Shown: positions 43,539 through 49,385 of the stretch, piece after piece
Position numbering within the stretch: position 1 is the stretch's first letter
Layout: every line of letters begins with the position of its first letter
Source: Staphylococcus sp. GSSP0090
GTDB taxonomy: Bacteria > Bacillota > Bacilli > Staphylococcales > Staphylococcaceae
Assembly (NCBI RefSeq): GCF_013391405.1
Contig: NZ_JACBFD010000006.1
Coordinates: 1 to 49,385, forward strand
Direction of reading: 5' to 3'
Length of the DNA stretch: 49,385 bases
The notes under the pieces: model-generated
Told to the model about the DNA's origin: nothing
Seen by the model: the letters and a program-made list of their open reading frames with translations, nothing else
Databases searched by the model: none
Translations under genes and position numbers: made by a program

Positions 43539-43653
43539 ATTAAATTCCTCCATATGTGCTTTTGCACGAATATTTGTAATCTGTCTTAAAAAATCAAAAG
43601 GAGTAAATTCAAAAGAATAAAACTACAAATCAATTTCACGAACTAAATTACTT
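43539..43653 (-). promoter_or_regulatory. Long cold-shock 5' leader
   Basis: About 115 untranslated bases before cspA. It ends in a small hairpin GTGC-aaaa-GCAC just before the ribosome-binding site. Long structured leaders that switch fold at low temperature are usual for csp genes. Length is inferred from the promoter. Confidence 0.5.
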
Positions 43654-43660
43654 AATACCT

Positions 43661-43689
43661 ATTATAGCGTTTACTTTTGCTTTTGTACA
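43661..43689 (-). promoter_or_regulatory. cspA promoter
   Basis: Minus strand TGTACA (43684-43689), 17-base spacer, perfect TATAAT (43661-43666). Confidence 0.6.
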
Positions 43690-43852
43690 CCCCTAATTGA
43701 AAATAACTTTAATTATTTAATCTTTCTAGTCATTATATTGTCTTGGCCGACTTAATTTGCTAACCATTCATACATTGTCTTAGGACAATTTAAACATTAA
43801 AATAACGCGTACTATCTAGGCTTTGCTAAAAAATCAGAGCAATAAAAAAGAA

Positions 43853-44022
43853 AAGGTCTGGGACAAAAAATAAATGACTCAGACGCTTCCTCATTTAGGC
43901 AGTAGTTGTCTGAATTGAAAATACGCTTATATCAAGCTTTTTCAATCCTAGTGATCCTTGCTTTGATTCGTAGGTAGGACTACGAAATCTCTATTAGAAA
44001 ATTTGATTTCTGTCCCACTCCC
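43853..44022. repeat. Dispersed intergenic repeat, copy C (long form)
   Basis: About 170 bases starting GGTCTGGGACAAAAAATAAA and ending GATTTCTGTCCCACTCCC; the two ends are complementary (GGGACA/TGTCCC). The inner part includes AAGCTTTTTCAATC and CGAAATCTCTATTAGAAAA, shared with copy A at 17925-18040. Copy B at 22905-22983 has only the two outer parts. It can fold into a branched hairpin. It lies in the gap between cspA and the VOC gene; no gene seen. Confidence 0.75.
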
Positions 44023-44056
44023 ACTTTCTTTATTTTTATCTGTATCAGCAAAAAAT

Positions 44057-44500
44057 CTATTTGTTGATTTTTGTATAATCTTGACCGTGCAACATCCAAC
44101 GTACATTGTATTTATCCGTAAATGCGCCCATTTTACCACCCCAAAATTGTTCTTCTAGTGGCATTTCAACATCTACTGATTCTTTAACACGATCAAATAA
44201 TGCCTCAACTTCTTTAGCATCGTCTTTATTATTAACATCATAATCAATTAATAACGAAATACCATTATTAATTTTTTCTGCTCTACCGAAAGAATCAGAA
44301 GCTAGAATTGTTGTTCCAGCAATATCAAATTGTGCATGCATCGTCGCTTGATCTGCATCTGCTTCGCTCATTTTAAAATTCGCTGCTTGTTCTTTACCCA
44401 CTGGTAATCTTGTAATATTCGTTGCACCAAACACTTCTTCATAATACGCTAACGCTTCTTTTGTATTTTCAAAATTTAAATACGGAAATACTGCTGTCAT
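44057..44500 (-). CDS. VOC family protein, PhnB-like
   Basis: A 147-residue protein of the vicinal-oxygen-chelate superfamily, PhnB/glyoxalase-like branch. Visible pattern: PYLNFENTKEALAYYEEVFGA at the start, TMHAQFDIAGTTILASDSF in the middle, and FWGGKMGAFTDKYNVRWMLHG at the end, the usual three landmarks. Members include metal-dependent enzymes and resistance proteins, but most PhnB-like ones are uncharacterised. GGGGTG lies 5 bases before the ATG. Confidence 0.85.
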   Translation of the reverse strand: MTAVFPYLNFENTKEALAYYEEVFGATNITRLPVGKEQAANFKMSEADADQATMHAQFDIAGTTILASDSFGRAEKINNGISLLIDYDVNNKDDAKEVEALFDRVKESVDVEMPLEEQFWGGKMGAFTDKYNVRWMLHGQDYTKINK

Positions 44501-44630
44501 GACTACACCCCATCGTTTAATTTATACTTACTCTGAACATTATTGCACAACATTCAAAAAAGTAGTATTTTAAACTCTAAATAACGCACTTTATTTTTCT
44601 CTATAACAATAGGACTGAACTACTACAGTT

Positions 44631-44789
44631 TCACACTTTTTTTCTTATGAAATTCATAATCTTACTAACGTATTTAGAATAGTCTTTTCCTTTTTTATCT
44701 TTAATTTTATCACTTACTTTATACAATCCTTGTTCTAATTTCCCGTTTTCTACATATTTAGTTAAACCATGCTTAAGTTTTTGTTTCAC
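44631..44789 (-). CDS. Small basic protein, 52 aa, hypothetical
   Basis: GTG start at 44789 with AAGGAGAT 7 bases upstream. The protein is highly charged and lysine-rich (starts MKQKLKHGLTKYVENGKLEQ, ends MNFIRKKV), probably helical. No signal peptide or membrane segment. I do not recognise a family. It is supported by the strong ribosome-binding site and by an uninterrupted, protein-like sequence. Confidence 0.55.
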   Translation of the reverse strand: MKQKLKHGLTKYVENGKLEQGLYKVSDKIKDKKGKDYSKYVSKIMNFIRKKV

Positions 44790-44913
44790 TGATTTGATCT
44801 CCTTATGTTTATTTCAGTTGGCTTCATTTTTCATCGTTGTTACATAAAGCATTTAGTACTCTCTTAAAACCATTGTGCGTCTAATTCAATAGTTCGGTTT
44901 CTTAATCTAAAAA

Positions 44914-44944
44914 TATCCTCGTACTTATTAAAAATACGAGGACG
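44914..44944 (-). terminator. Terminator after the small membrane protein at 44980
   Basis: Minus strand CGTCCTCGTA ... TACGAGGATATTTTTAG: GC-containing stem with a T run. Confidence 0.75.
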
Positions 44945-44979
44945 TTTATTTTAACATTTTTTACTTTTAAAAGCCTTTC

Positions 44980-45180
44980 TTAGCTAACGATACCAGCAAT
45001 GATGAGTAATACAATTGAAAGTGCAAAAGATGCCCACATCAACGGTGAAAGTTTATCAATCATTTGCTTATAAGCACGATCAGACGCGTTGTTTTGTTTT
45101 AATTTCATGAATTTCACTAATAAATATAATGCTTCTGCCATATTAACAATTAATACAATAATTAATAATGTAATAGCCAT
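44980..45180 (-). CDS. Small membrane protein, 66 aa, hypothetical
   Basis: Two hydrophobic segments (about 2-22 and 47-65) separated by a charged loop with KFMKLKQNNASDRAYKQMIDKL. GAAAGGAGAGG lies before the ATG. It follows another small membrane protein gene by 64 bases on the same strand, and the two may form an operon ending at the terminator near 44914. Function unknown. Confidence 0.65.
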   Translation of the reverse strand: MAITLLIIVLIVNMAEALYLLVKFMKLKQNNASDRAYKQMIDKLSPLMWASFALSIVLLIIAGIVS

Positions 45181-45244
45181 TTTGTTCCTCTCCTTTCTAT
45201 ATTGGACTGGCGGATTTACTCATTCGATATTTCCGTTTCCTTCA

Positions 45245-45433
45245 TTATGAAATCATCACTTTAAGCAATCCAATAATCGCTCCAACTATAAATAAAATCC
45301 AAATCCAATGGTAACTCATTCCTCGTTTGTTAGATTCACCCTTTAAAACCTTTTTGGCAATCCATAAGTCTATGACTTTTATTAAAGCTAAGACCATGCC
45401 AGTAATTAATGGATAGAGGATGTAACTCAACAT
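45245..45433 (-). CDS. Small membrane protein, 62 aa, hypothetical
   Basis: Two hydrophobic segments (about 1-24 and 41-60). A basic loop (KKVLKGESNKRGMSYHW) separates them. ATG at 45433 with AAGGAGATG upstream. Same strand as and just upstream of the 66-residue membrane protein gene, and divergent from a third small membrane protein gene at 45564. Function unknown. Confidence 0.65.
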   Translation of the reverse strand: MLSYILYPLITGMVLALIKVIDLWIAKKVLKGESNKRGMSYHWIWILFIVGAIIGLLKVMIS

Positions 45434-45563
45434 AAACATCTCCTTAATTCTCATTTATATTTTCATTTTTAAAATAGCATGTTATCTTATTTATAAATTA
45501 ACACAATATAACTTTTAATAACATATATTATTTAAATCATTAAATTTTAAAGGAGTGTTGAGC

Positions 45564-45773
45564 ATGCACTTACTATTAAAAATACTTTTCGGTATACTCT
45601 TCGTCACTATTTATTCTTGGAATAATACGATTTTAACACGCATAAAAGTTAATAAAAGAGCTCAAATGAACGATACTGAAGCTATGACAGGTAAACAGTT
45701 TCGTTTCATGCTTTTTCTAAATGTTGTTATAATTACTGCTTTTTACTTACTACTACTTAATTCTAATTTATAA
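45564..45773 (+). CDS. Small membrane protein, 69 aa, hypothetical
   Basis: Two hydrophobic segments (about 2-19 and 48-66) around a polar loop (TRIKVNKRAQMNDTEAMTGKQ). ATG at 45564 has AAGGAGTG 6 bases upstream. The two-segment/basic-loop layout is like that of the neighbours at 44980 and 45245, though the sequences are not obviously related. Function unknown. Confidence 0.65.
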   Translation: MHLLLKILFGILFVTIYSWNNTILTRIKVNKRAQMNDTEAMTGKQFRFMLFLNVVIITAFYLLLLNSNL

Positions 45774-45921
45774 TTATCTGTAAAAATGATTTGATCGTAC
45801 AAAATTGCCAATCTCACTGTTTTTACATCTAAAATAATCATGCTAATTACATCATGAACAAATATTTTTCGGAGTTTTGATTATAGAAGTCTCAACTTTT
45901 AACGTAATTCATATTATTTCA

Positions 45922-46038
45922 TTATAACGAAGATCCTTTAATGCAAGCGATACGTTTACCATTTACTATTCTAAATTCACCTTTTTTCATTTCTTTCATT
46001 GCAAGTGCAACAACGTTATATTCAAAAATATTTGAATA
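45922..46038 (-). pseudogene. Gene remnant, 3' end only
   Basis: On the minus strand a frame encodes NIFEYNVVALAMKEMKKGEF, then RIVNGKRIACIKGSSL and TAA at 45922-45924. The sequence is protein-like, but its upstream end runs into the symporter's terminator and has no start codon with a ribosome-binding site. Probably the tail of a lost gene. Apart from this, 45774-46120 holds only the terminator. Confidence 0.4.
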
Positions 46039-46081
46039 TAAAAAATGACCATGACATCATATGATGCCTTGGCCATTTTTA
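46039..46081 (-). terminator. Terminator of the dicarboxylate/glutamate symporter gene
   Basis: Minus strand AAAATGGCCAAGGCATCAT / ATGATGTCATGGTCATTTTTT: a long stem with a T run. Confidence 0.85.
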
Positions 46082-46120
46082 TTAATATACATTCTTCGCT
46101 TTTGTTAAATCACTATTAAG

Positions 46121-47395
46121 TTAAATTGTTTTCAGATATTCTTCGCCTTGTTTTTTATCATAAACACCTTCAGTTTTAGCAATAAAGATTGTAGCTACTG
46201 AATTTCCTAGCACATTTACACATGTTCTAAGCATTTCTAGTATTCTATCTACACCAATAATTAATGCTAAACCTTGTGGATTTAATCCAACAGAGCCAAG
46301 CGTTGTTAATAATACTACGATTGATGCACCTGGTACACCAGCCATACCTTTAGACGTTAACATTAACGTAATCATAAGTAAGATTTGTTCTCCGATACTT
46401 AAATCAACACCGTACAATTGGGCAACGAATAACGCCGCAATGGATTGGTACATCGCTGCACCATCTAGGTTAAATGAGTATCCGGTCGGAAGTACGAAAG
46501 AGGCAATATCTCTCGGTACACCAAAACGTTCCATTTTTTTCATTACTGTTGGTAACACAGCTTCTGAACTTGCTGTTGAGAAAGCCAACATTAAATCGTT
46601 CTTCAATAATTTCATGATTTGCGTGATTTTTACACCACAGATTCTTGAAACAATGCCTAATACAATAAATATAAAGAATAGCATTGCAATAACTACAGTT
46701 AAACACAATTTGAACAATGGGATTAATGCAGATAATCCGAAAGTTATAATTGTTGTCGTAATAAATGCAAATACCGCTATTGGCGCTAATAATAATACTT
46801 TTCCGATCATCCAGAATACTGCTTCTAGCGCACCACCTAAAAAGTCTTTAACTGGTTGTGCTTTTTGACCAATGGCAGCTAACGCTAATCCAAAAAATAC
46901 TGAAAAGAATATTACGGGTAATAATTCTCCTGAAGCAAACGCTTCAAATATGTTTGTTGGTATAATGTTTACAATTGTATCTATTAAATGGTTACCATAT
47001 GTAGACTCTTCTGCCGCTTTTGCAGTCGATTCATATTTAGAAATATCTCCTTTTGGTAGTAAATCAGGATTTAGTCCAACACCTGGTTTGAATAAATTAC
47101 CAAAAACCAAGCCCATAAATATCGCGAAACTCGTCATAATAACGAAGTATAATAATGTCTTACCACCGTAGCGTCCGATAGTTTTCGTGTCTCCTACATT
47201 TGAAATCGATAATGCTAAAGAACAGAATACGATAGGTACGACTAACATTTTAATTAAATTTATAAATACGTCACCAAAAGGTTGTATATAATTAATTACA
47301 TCTTTATTTCCATGTAATATACTCCCTAAAATTACCCCTAGCACCAATGCTATGATAATTTGTGTCGGTAAGTTTATTCTTTTTATAACTTTCAC
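46121..47395 (-). CDS. Dicarboxylate/amino acid:cation symporter (DAACS family)
   Basis: A 424-residue glutamate/aspartate or C4-dicarboxylate symporter of the GltP/GltT/DctA family. Conserved parts: early LIKMLVVPIVFCSLALSISNVGD (about 46-68); serine-rich hairpin loop LAFSTASSEAVLPTVMKKME (about 270-289); substrate-binding PTGYSFNLDGAAMYQSIAALFVAQLYG (about 302-328); TSKGMAGVPGAS (about 344-355). GTG start with AAAGGGGATG upstream. Sequence alone does not separate glutamate from dicarboxylate preference. The upstream interval 47396-47872 (477 bases) contains no gene I can support. Confidence 0.93.
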   Translation of the reverse strand: MKVIKRINLPTQIIIALVLGVILGSILHGNKDVINYIQPFGDVFINLIKMLVVPIVFCSLALSISNVGDTKTIGRYGGKTLLYFVIMTSFAIFMGLVFGNLFKPGVGLNPDLLPKGDISKYESTAKAAEESTYGNHLIDTIVNIIPTNIFEAFASGELLPVIFFSVFFGLALAAIGQKAQPVKDFLGGALEAVFWMIGKVLLLAPIAVFAFITTTIITFGLSALIPLFKLCLTVVIAMLFFIFIVLGIVSRICGVKITQIMKLLKNDLMLAFSTASSEAVLPTVMKKMERFGVPRDIASFVLPTGYSFNLDGAAMYQSIAALFVAQLYGVDLSIGEQILLMITLMLTSKGMAGVPGASIVVLLTTLGSVGLNPQGLALIIGVDRILEMLRTCVNVLGNSVATIFIAKTEGVYDKKQGEEYLKTI

Positions 47396-47872
47396 TCTTG
47401 TTCATCCCCTTTTTCAACCTAACGTTGTCCAAACGCTAGTTTTCTACAAAATATATTTTATCATAAACAAAATTCCACTCATATATTAAATTTACATGAT
47501 TTTAAAAAGATTTGTGATTTTTAATTTTATACAGACATTAAATCAAAATTTTATGAATTAATCTTCAAAAACAAAAACACTAACATGCCTTATAAATAAA
47601 GCGATTCATAAAGTTCTAGGTCAATAAAGATAACGCTTTCTCAATAAATAATCGACTCTCATTAAGTGTCATATTACACATAAAATTCGTGTGATATTAC
47701 CCTTTTAGCTTTATTCCTGCCTATCATCACCTTTTATATGAAAAATAATCGAGAACAGTTTGGCATATTTTTTAAGCAATGAGGCAATTTATATTTTTTT
47801 CAAAACAACATGCGTTAGTTTAAAAATGAACCTCCCTTTATAAATTTAAAATATATGATAGGAGCTGTTAAT

Positions 47873-48244
47873 TTGCTAGAGAACAAAGAAAGTTTTAGAT
47901 TGCTGTATCAAGCCATCAGTGAACTTGCAACAGAAATGGGTGATAACCAATTTGAAACAAAGTCAATTAGTCTTGTATTCCTAGATATGGATATCGAACA
48001 TGAACACTTTGATAAGCTATTTTTAGCATTTATTCAATATGTGAGCAGGCATAAAGGAGAGGCTATCGCATATAGGGATCTACTCGCTTTAATAGAAGAT
48101 AGGATTCCACGAGACTTATCACTTCATATCAAGCATAAAATAATCATTGGCTTTGCTAATAACTATTTACCAGAACTAAAACCGATTGCGGATGATATAA
48201 AATCTGCACTCTATAGTCAAGTGAATAAAGAATTAGATCTTTAG
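47873..48244 (+). CDS. Hypothetical protein, 123 aa
   Basis: A soluble, acidic, helix-rich protein (NKESFRLLYQAISELATEMG ... IQYVSRHKGEAIAYRDLLALIEDRIPRDLSLH ... LPELKPIADDIKSALYSQ). Start taken as TTG at 47873, 8 bases after TAGGAG; an upstream in-frame ATG at 47855 lacks a site. No family recognised. Flanked by intergenic stretches on both sides, so monocistronic. Confidence 0.65.
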   Translation: MLENKESFRLLYQAISELATEMGDNQFETKSISLVFLDMDIEHEHFDKLFLAFIQYVSRHKGEAIAYRDLLALIEDRIPRDLSLHIKHKIIIGFANNYLPELKPIADDIKSALYSQVNKELDL

Positions 48245-48352
48245 TGATGCTTGTTGTACTTCATTATGATGCATTATAGTGCATTAGCACAGTTTGACAG
48301 TTTGTATATAATCAGTTAAATTTTATTTAAAAAATATTTAGGGGCATTTATA

Positions 48353-48589
48353 TTGAAAACAGTACTATTTTTCATCTCAATATTAGTTTTTTCAATGTTA
48401 TGGTCAATGATTATCATTAACTATTTACCAGGTGTAGCCACTGGTAACAAACGAGATAAGACACGTTACAGTGAAAAACAGCGTTTAATTATTTTAGAAA
48501 CATTGTCCAGAACTTGCACTTGGTTTATTTATTTTTTAGTCCTTTCTATTTCTCACAAGGTATCTAGGGCCTTCAAACACAAATATTAA
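48353..48589 (+). CDS. Small membrane protein, 78 aa, hypothetical
   Basis: Two hydrophobic segments (about 3-25 and 48-66) with a charged loop (GNKRDKTRYSEKQR) between. TTG start at 48353 preceded by AGGGGC. The next small frame begins 4 bases after its stop. Function unknown. Confidence 0.55.
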   Translation: MKTVLFFISILVFSMLWSMIIINYLPGVATGNKRDKTRYSEKQRLIILETLSRTCTWFIYFLVLSISHKVSRAFKHKY

Positions 48590-48593
48590 TTTA

Positions 48594-48692
48594 ATGGCGA
48601 ATTACCCTCTACTCATGCTCTTAATTGTCGTGATTATACTTGGGATTTTAAATTATTTGTTTGTTAAGAAAAAATACAAGACCTTTGATTAA
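48594..48692 (+). CDS. Possible single-span membrane micropeptide, 32 aa
   Basis: ATG at 48594 encodes 32 residues with one hydrophobic segment (PLLMLLIVVIILGILNYLF) and a basic tail (VKKKYKTFD). There is no clear ribosome-binding site, but the start lies 4 bases after the stop of the 78-residue gene, allowing coupled translation, and a terminator follows. Could be noncoding. Confidence 0.4.
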   Translation: MANYPLLMLLIVVIILGILNYLFVKKKYKTFD

Positions 48693-48713
48693 AGATGGTA
48701 CTTTATGAATCAG

Positions 48714-48749
48714 AAAAAGCGCCTTTTCAATTTCGAAAAGACGCTTTTT
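48714..48749. terminator. Bidirectional terminator
   Basis: AAAAAGCGCCTTTTC-aattt-CGAAAAGACGCTTTTT between convergent small genes. Confidence 0.85.
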
Positions 48750-48776
48750 AGTCATTCAATAAAATTATCAAGTATA

Positions 48777-48971
48777 TCAATCCAATAAGTTAAATAATGT
48801 TGTTACAACTATTAAAACGGCTAAGTTGATTAGCATTGGTTTTTCATATCTTTGTTCATACTGTTCATAATCATTTTCGCTAATTTTCTTATTTTTCAAT
48901 TTCCAAAATACAAAAATAAAATAGAGAGATTGGAACATTAAAATACAAAGCGTAATGATCCAGTCCCGCAT
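48777..48971 (-). CDS. Possible small membrane protein, 64 aa
   Basis: Two hydrophobic segments (about 4-23 and 46-62) and a charged loop (KNKKISENDYEQYEQRYEKP). The composition is like the other small membrane proteins nearby. No good ribosome-binding site before the ATG, which lowers confidence. A bidirectional terminator follows. The stretch 48972-49250 has no gene I can support. Confidence 0.45.
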   Translation of the reverse strand: MRDWIITLCILMFQSLYFIFVFWKLKNKKISENDYEQYEQRYEKPMLINLAVLIVVTTLFNLLD

Positions 48972-49250
48972 ATAATATCATTTTTAATATATTCATATAA
49001 AAACCCACTTACTATTATTTAATCACGCGCGTTGAATCAATCATATTAATGATTCCATTTTCTTGCTATGCATCATTTACATTTATACTTTTCCAAACAA
49101 AACTGTGTCATTCATCTGTAACGATTTTAAATCGAATCATTTTACCGATTAGGAGCCATTGTCAGAGACTTGTTTACCAATGCACTATTGATACACATTT
49201 TATCATTGTACACAATATAATTAAATGGCTTATTCACAAATAAAACAGAC

Positions 49251-49385
49251 TAGTGAGAGAAAGTCCCGCTGGTACTGAACCCGTAAAGAGGGAATTTAAT
49301 AAAAACACTATGTTCTAGGCTGCTAATTCTCTGAATTTTATAGGGGATAAGTAGCCTAGTTTTTGTTGAATTCGATTATTATTAT
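49251..49385 (-). mobile_element. IS3-family (IS150-like) element, right part only
   Basis: The window ends inside an insertion sequence. Its transposase tail is at 49315-49385, and the non-coding end holds TGAGAGAAAGTCCCGCTGG and TACTGAACCCGTAAAG. The outer boundary near 49251 is a guess, because the other end and any target duplication lie outside the window. Confidence 0.6.
49315..49385 (-). CDS. IS3-family transposase OrfB, C-terminal end (partial)
   Basis: The last 23 codons read NNNRIQQKLGYLSPIKFREL then AA and stop. This is the standard tail of IS150-group integrase-type (rve) transposases, where (Y)NxxRxQxKLGYLSPxxFR follows the catalytic glutamate. The rest of the gene lies outside the window, so whether the element is intact cannot be judged. 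Confidence 0.85.
   Translation of the reverse strand, partial: NNNRIQQKLGYLSPIKFRELAA

Noticed and set aside
43948..44139. 63-codon minus-strand frame overlapping the VOC gene and repeat copy C
   Set aside because: It overlaps the VOC coding region in another frame and extends into the intergenic repeat.
49049..49243. 64-codon plus-strand frame near the right end
   Set aside because: No ribosome-binding site, biased composition (rich in C, H, F, I), and no conserved features.

Overview
This window is chromosomal DNA from a Staphylococcus species, low in GC. The evidence is the syntenic block recR-ebfC-dnaX next to an rRNA operon, the SRP RNA, the trehalose operon, gltBD/gltC, a Sle1-type LysM/CHAP autolysin, a YSIRK-signal lipase, and phenol-soluble-modulin-like (PSM-like) peptides. 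The proteins resemble S. aureus homologues but are clearly not identical, and several neighbourhoods differ from S. aureus as I remember it. I would call it a non-aureus staphylococcus and cannot name the species from sequence alone.

Layout. (1) 1-4441: 5' tip of a 16S rRNA gene with tandem promoters, then recR, ebfC, dnaX, a GNAT acetyltransferase and the SRP RNA, all on the minus strand. (2) 4442-8440: treR-treC-treP, trehalose uptake and hydrolysis. The treP promoter has a TreR-type palindrome between -35 and -10 and an overlapping cre-like site. (3) 8485-15902: a possible small gene with its own terminator, tRNA-Ser(UGA), glutamate synthase gltD/gltB and the divergent regulator gltC. (4) 15914-24832: a YibE/F membrane pair, ammonium transporter, NUDIX-GNAT fusion, small membrane protein, sle1, arylamine N-acetyltransferase, and a solitary ilvD of the streptococcal-type clade. 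(5) 24833-27172: an MBL hydrolase/SnoaL pair with a divergent Lrp-type regulator and a decayed gene, bracketed by inverted copies of a diverged intergenic repeat. (6) 27300-30740: the most unusual part. It holds an 18-residue PSM-alpha-like peptide gene and a lipase gene whose transcription unit appears to begin and end with 21-codon amphipathic peptide genes. (7) 30884-43553: transporters (NSS symporter, BrnQ, three MFS permeases), an esterase, a poly-gamma-glutamate hydrolase homologue, GrpB, a LysR regulator and a cold-shock protein. (8) 43850-49385: a composite intergenic repeat, a VOC protein, many very small membrane proteins, a dicarboxylate/glutamate symporter, gene remnants, and the 3' end of an IS3-family transposase cut by the window edge.

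How the genes work together. Nitrogen and carbon balance is a recurring theme: glutamate synthase with GltC, ammonium uptake, a Na+/H+ dicarboxylate or glutamate symporter, BrnQ and IlvD. CodY-like boxes lie near gltB, ilvD and brnQ. The lipase/peptide operon and treP carry cre-like sites, which would tie both to carbon supply through CcpA. The best candidate for an undescribed system is the peptide-lipase-peptide arrangement at 28082-30740: a secreted lipase apparently co-transcribed with two membrane-active-looking micropeptides.
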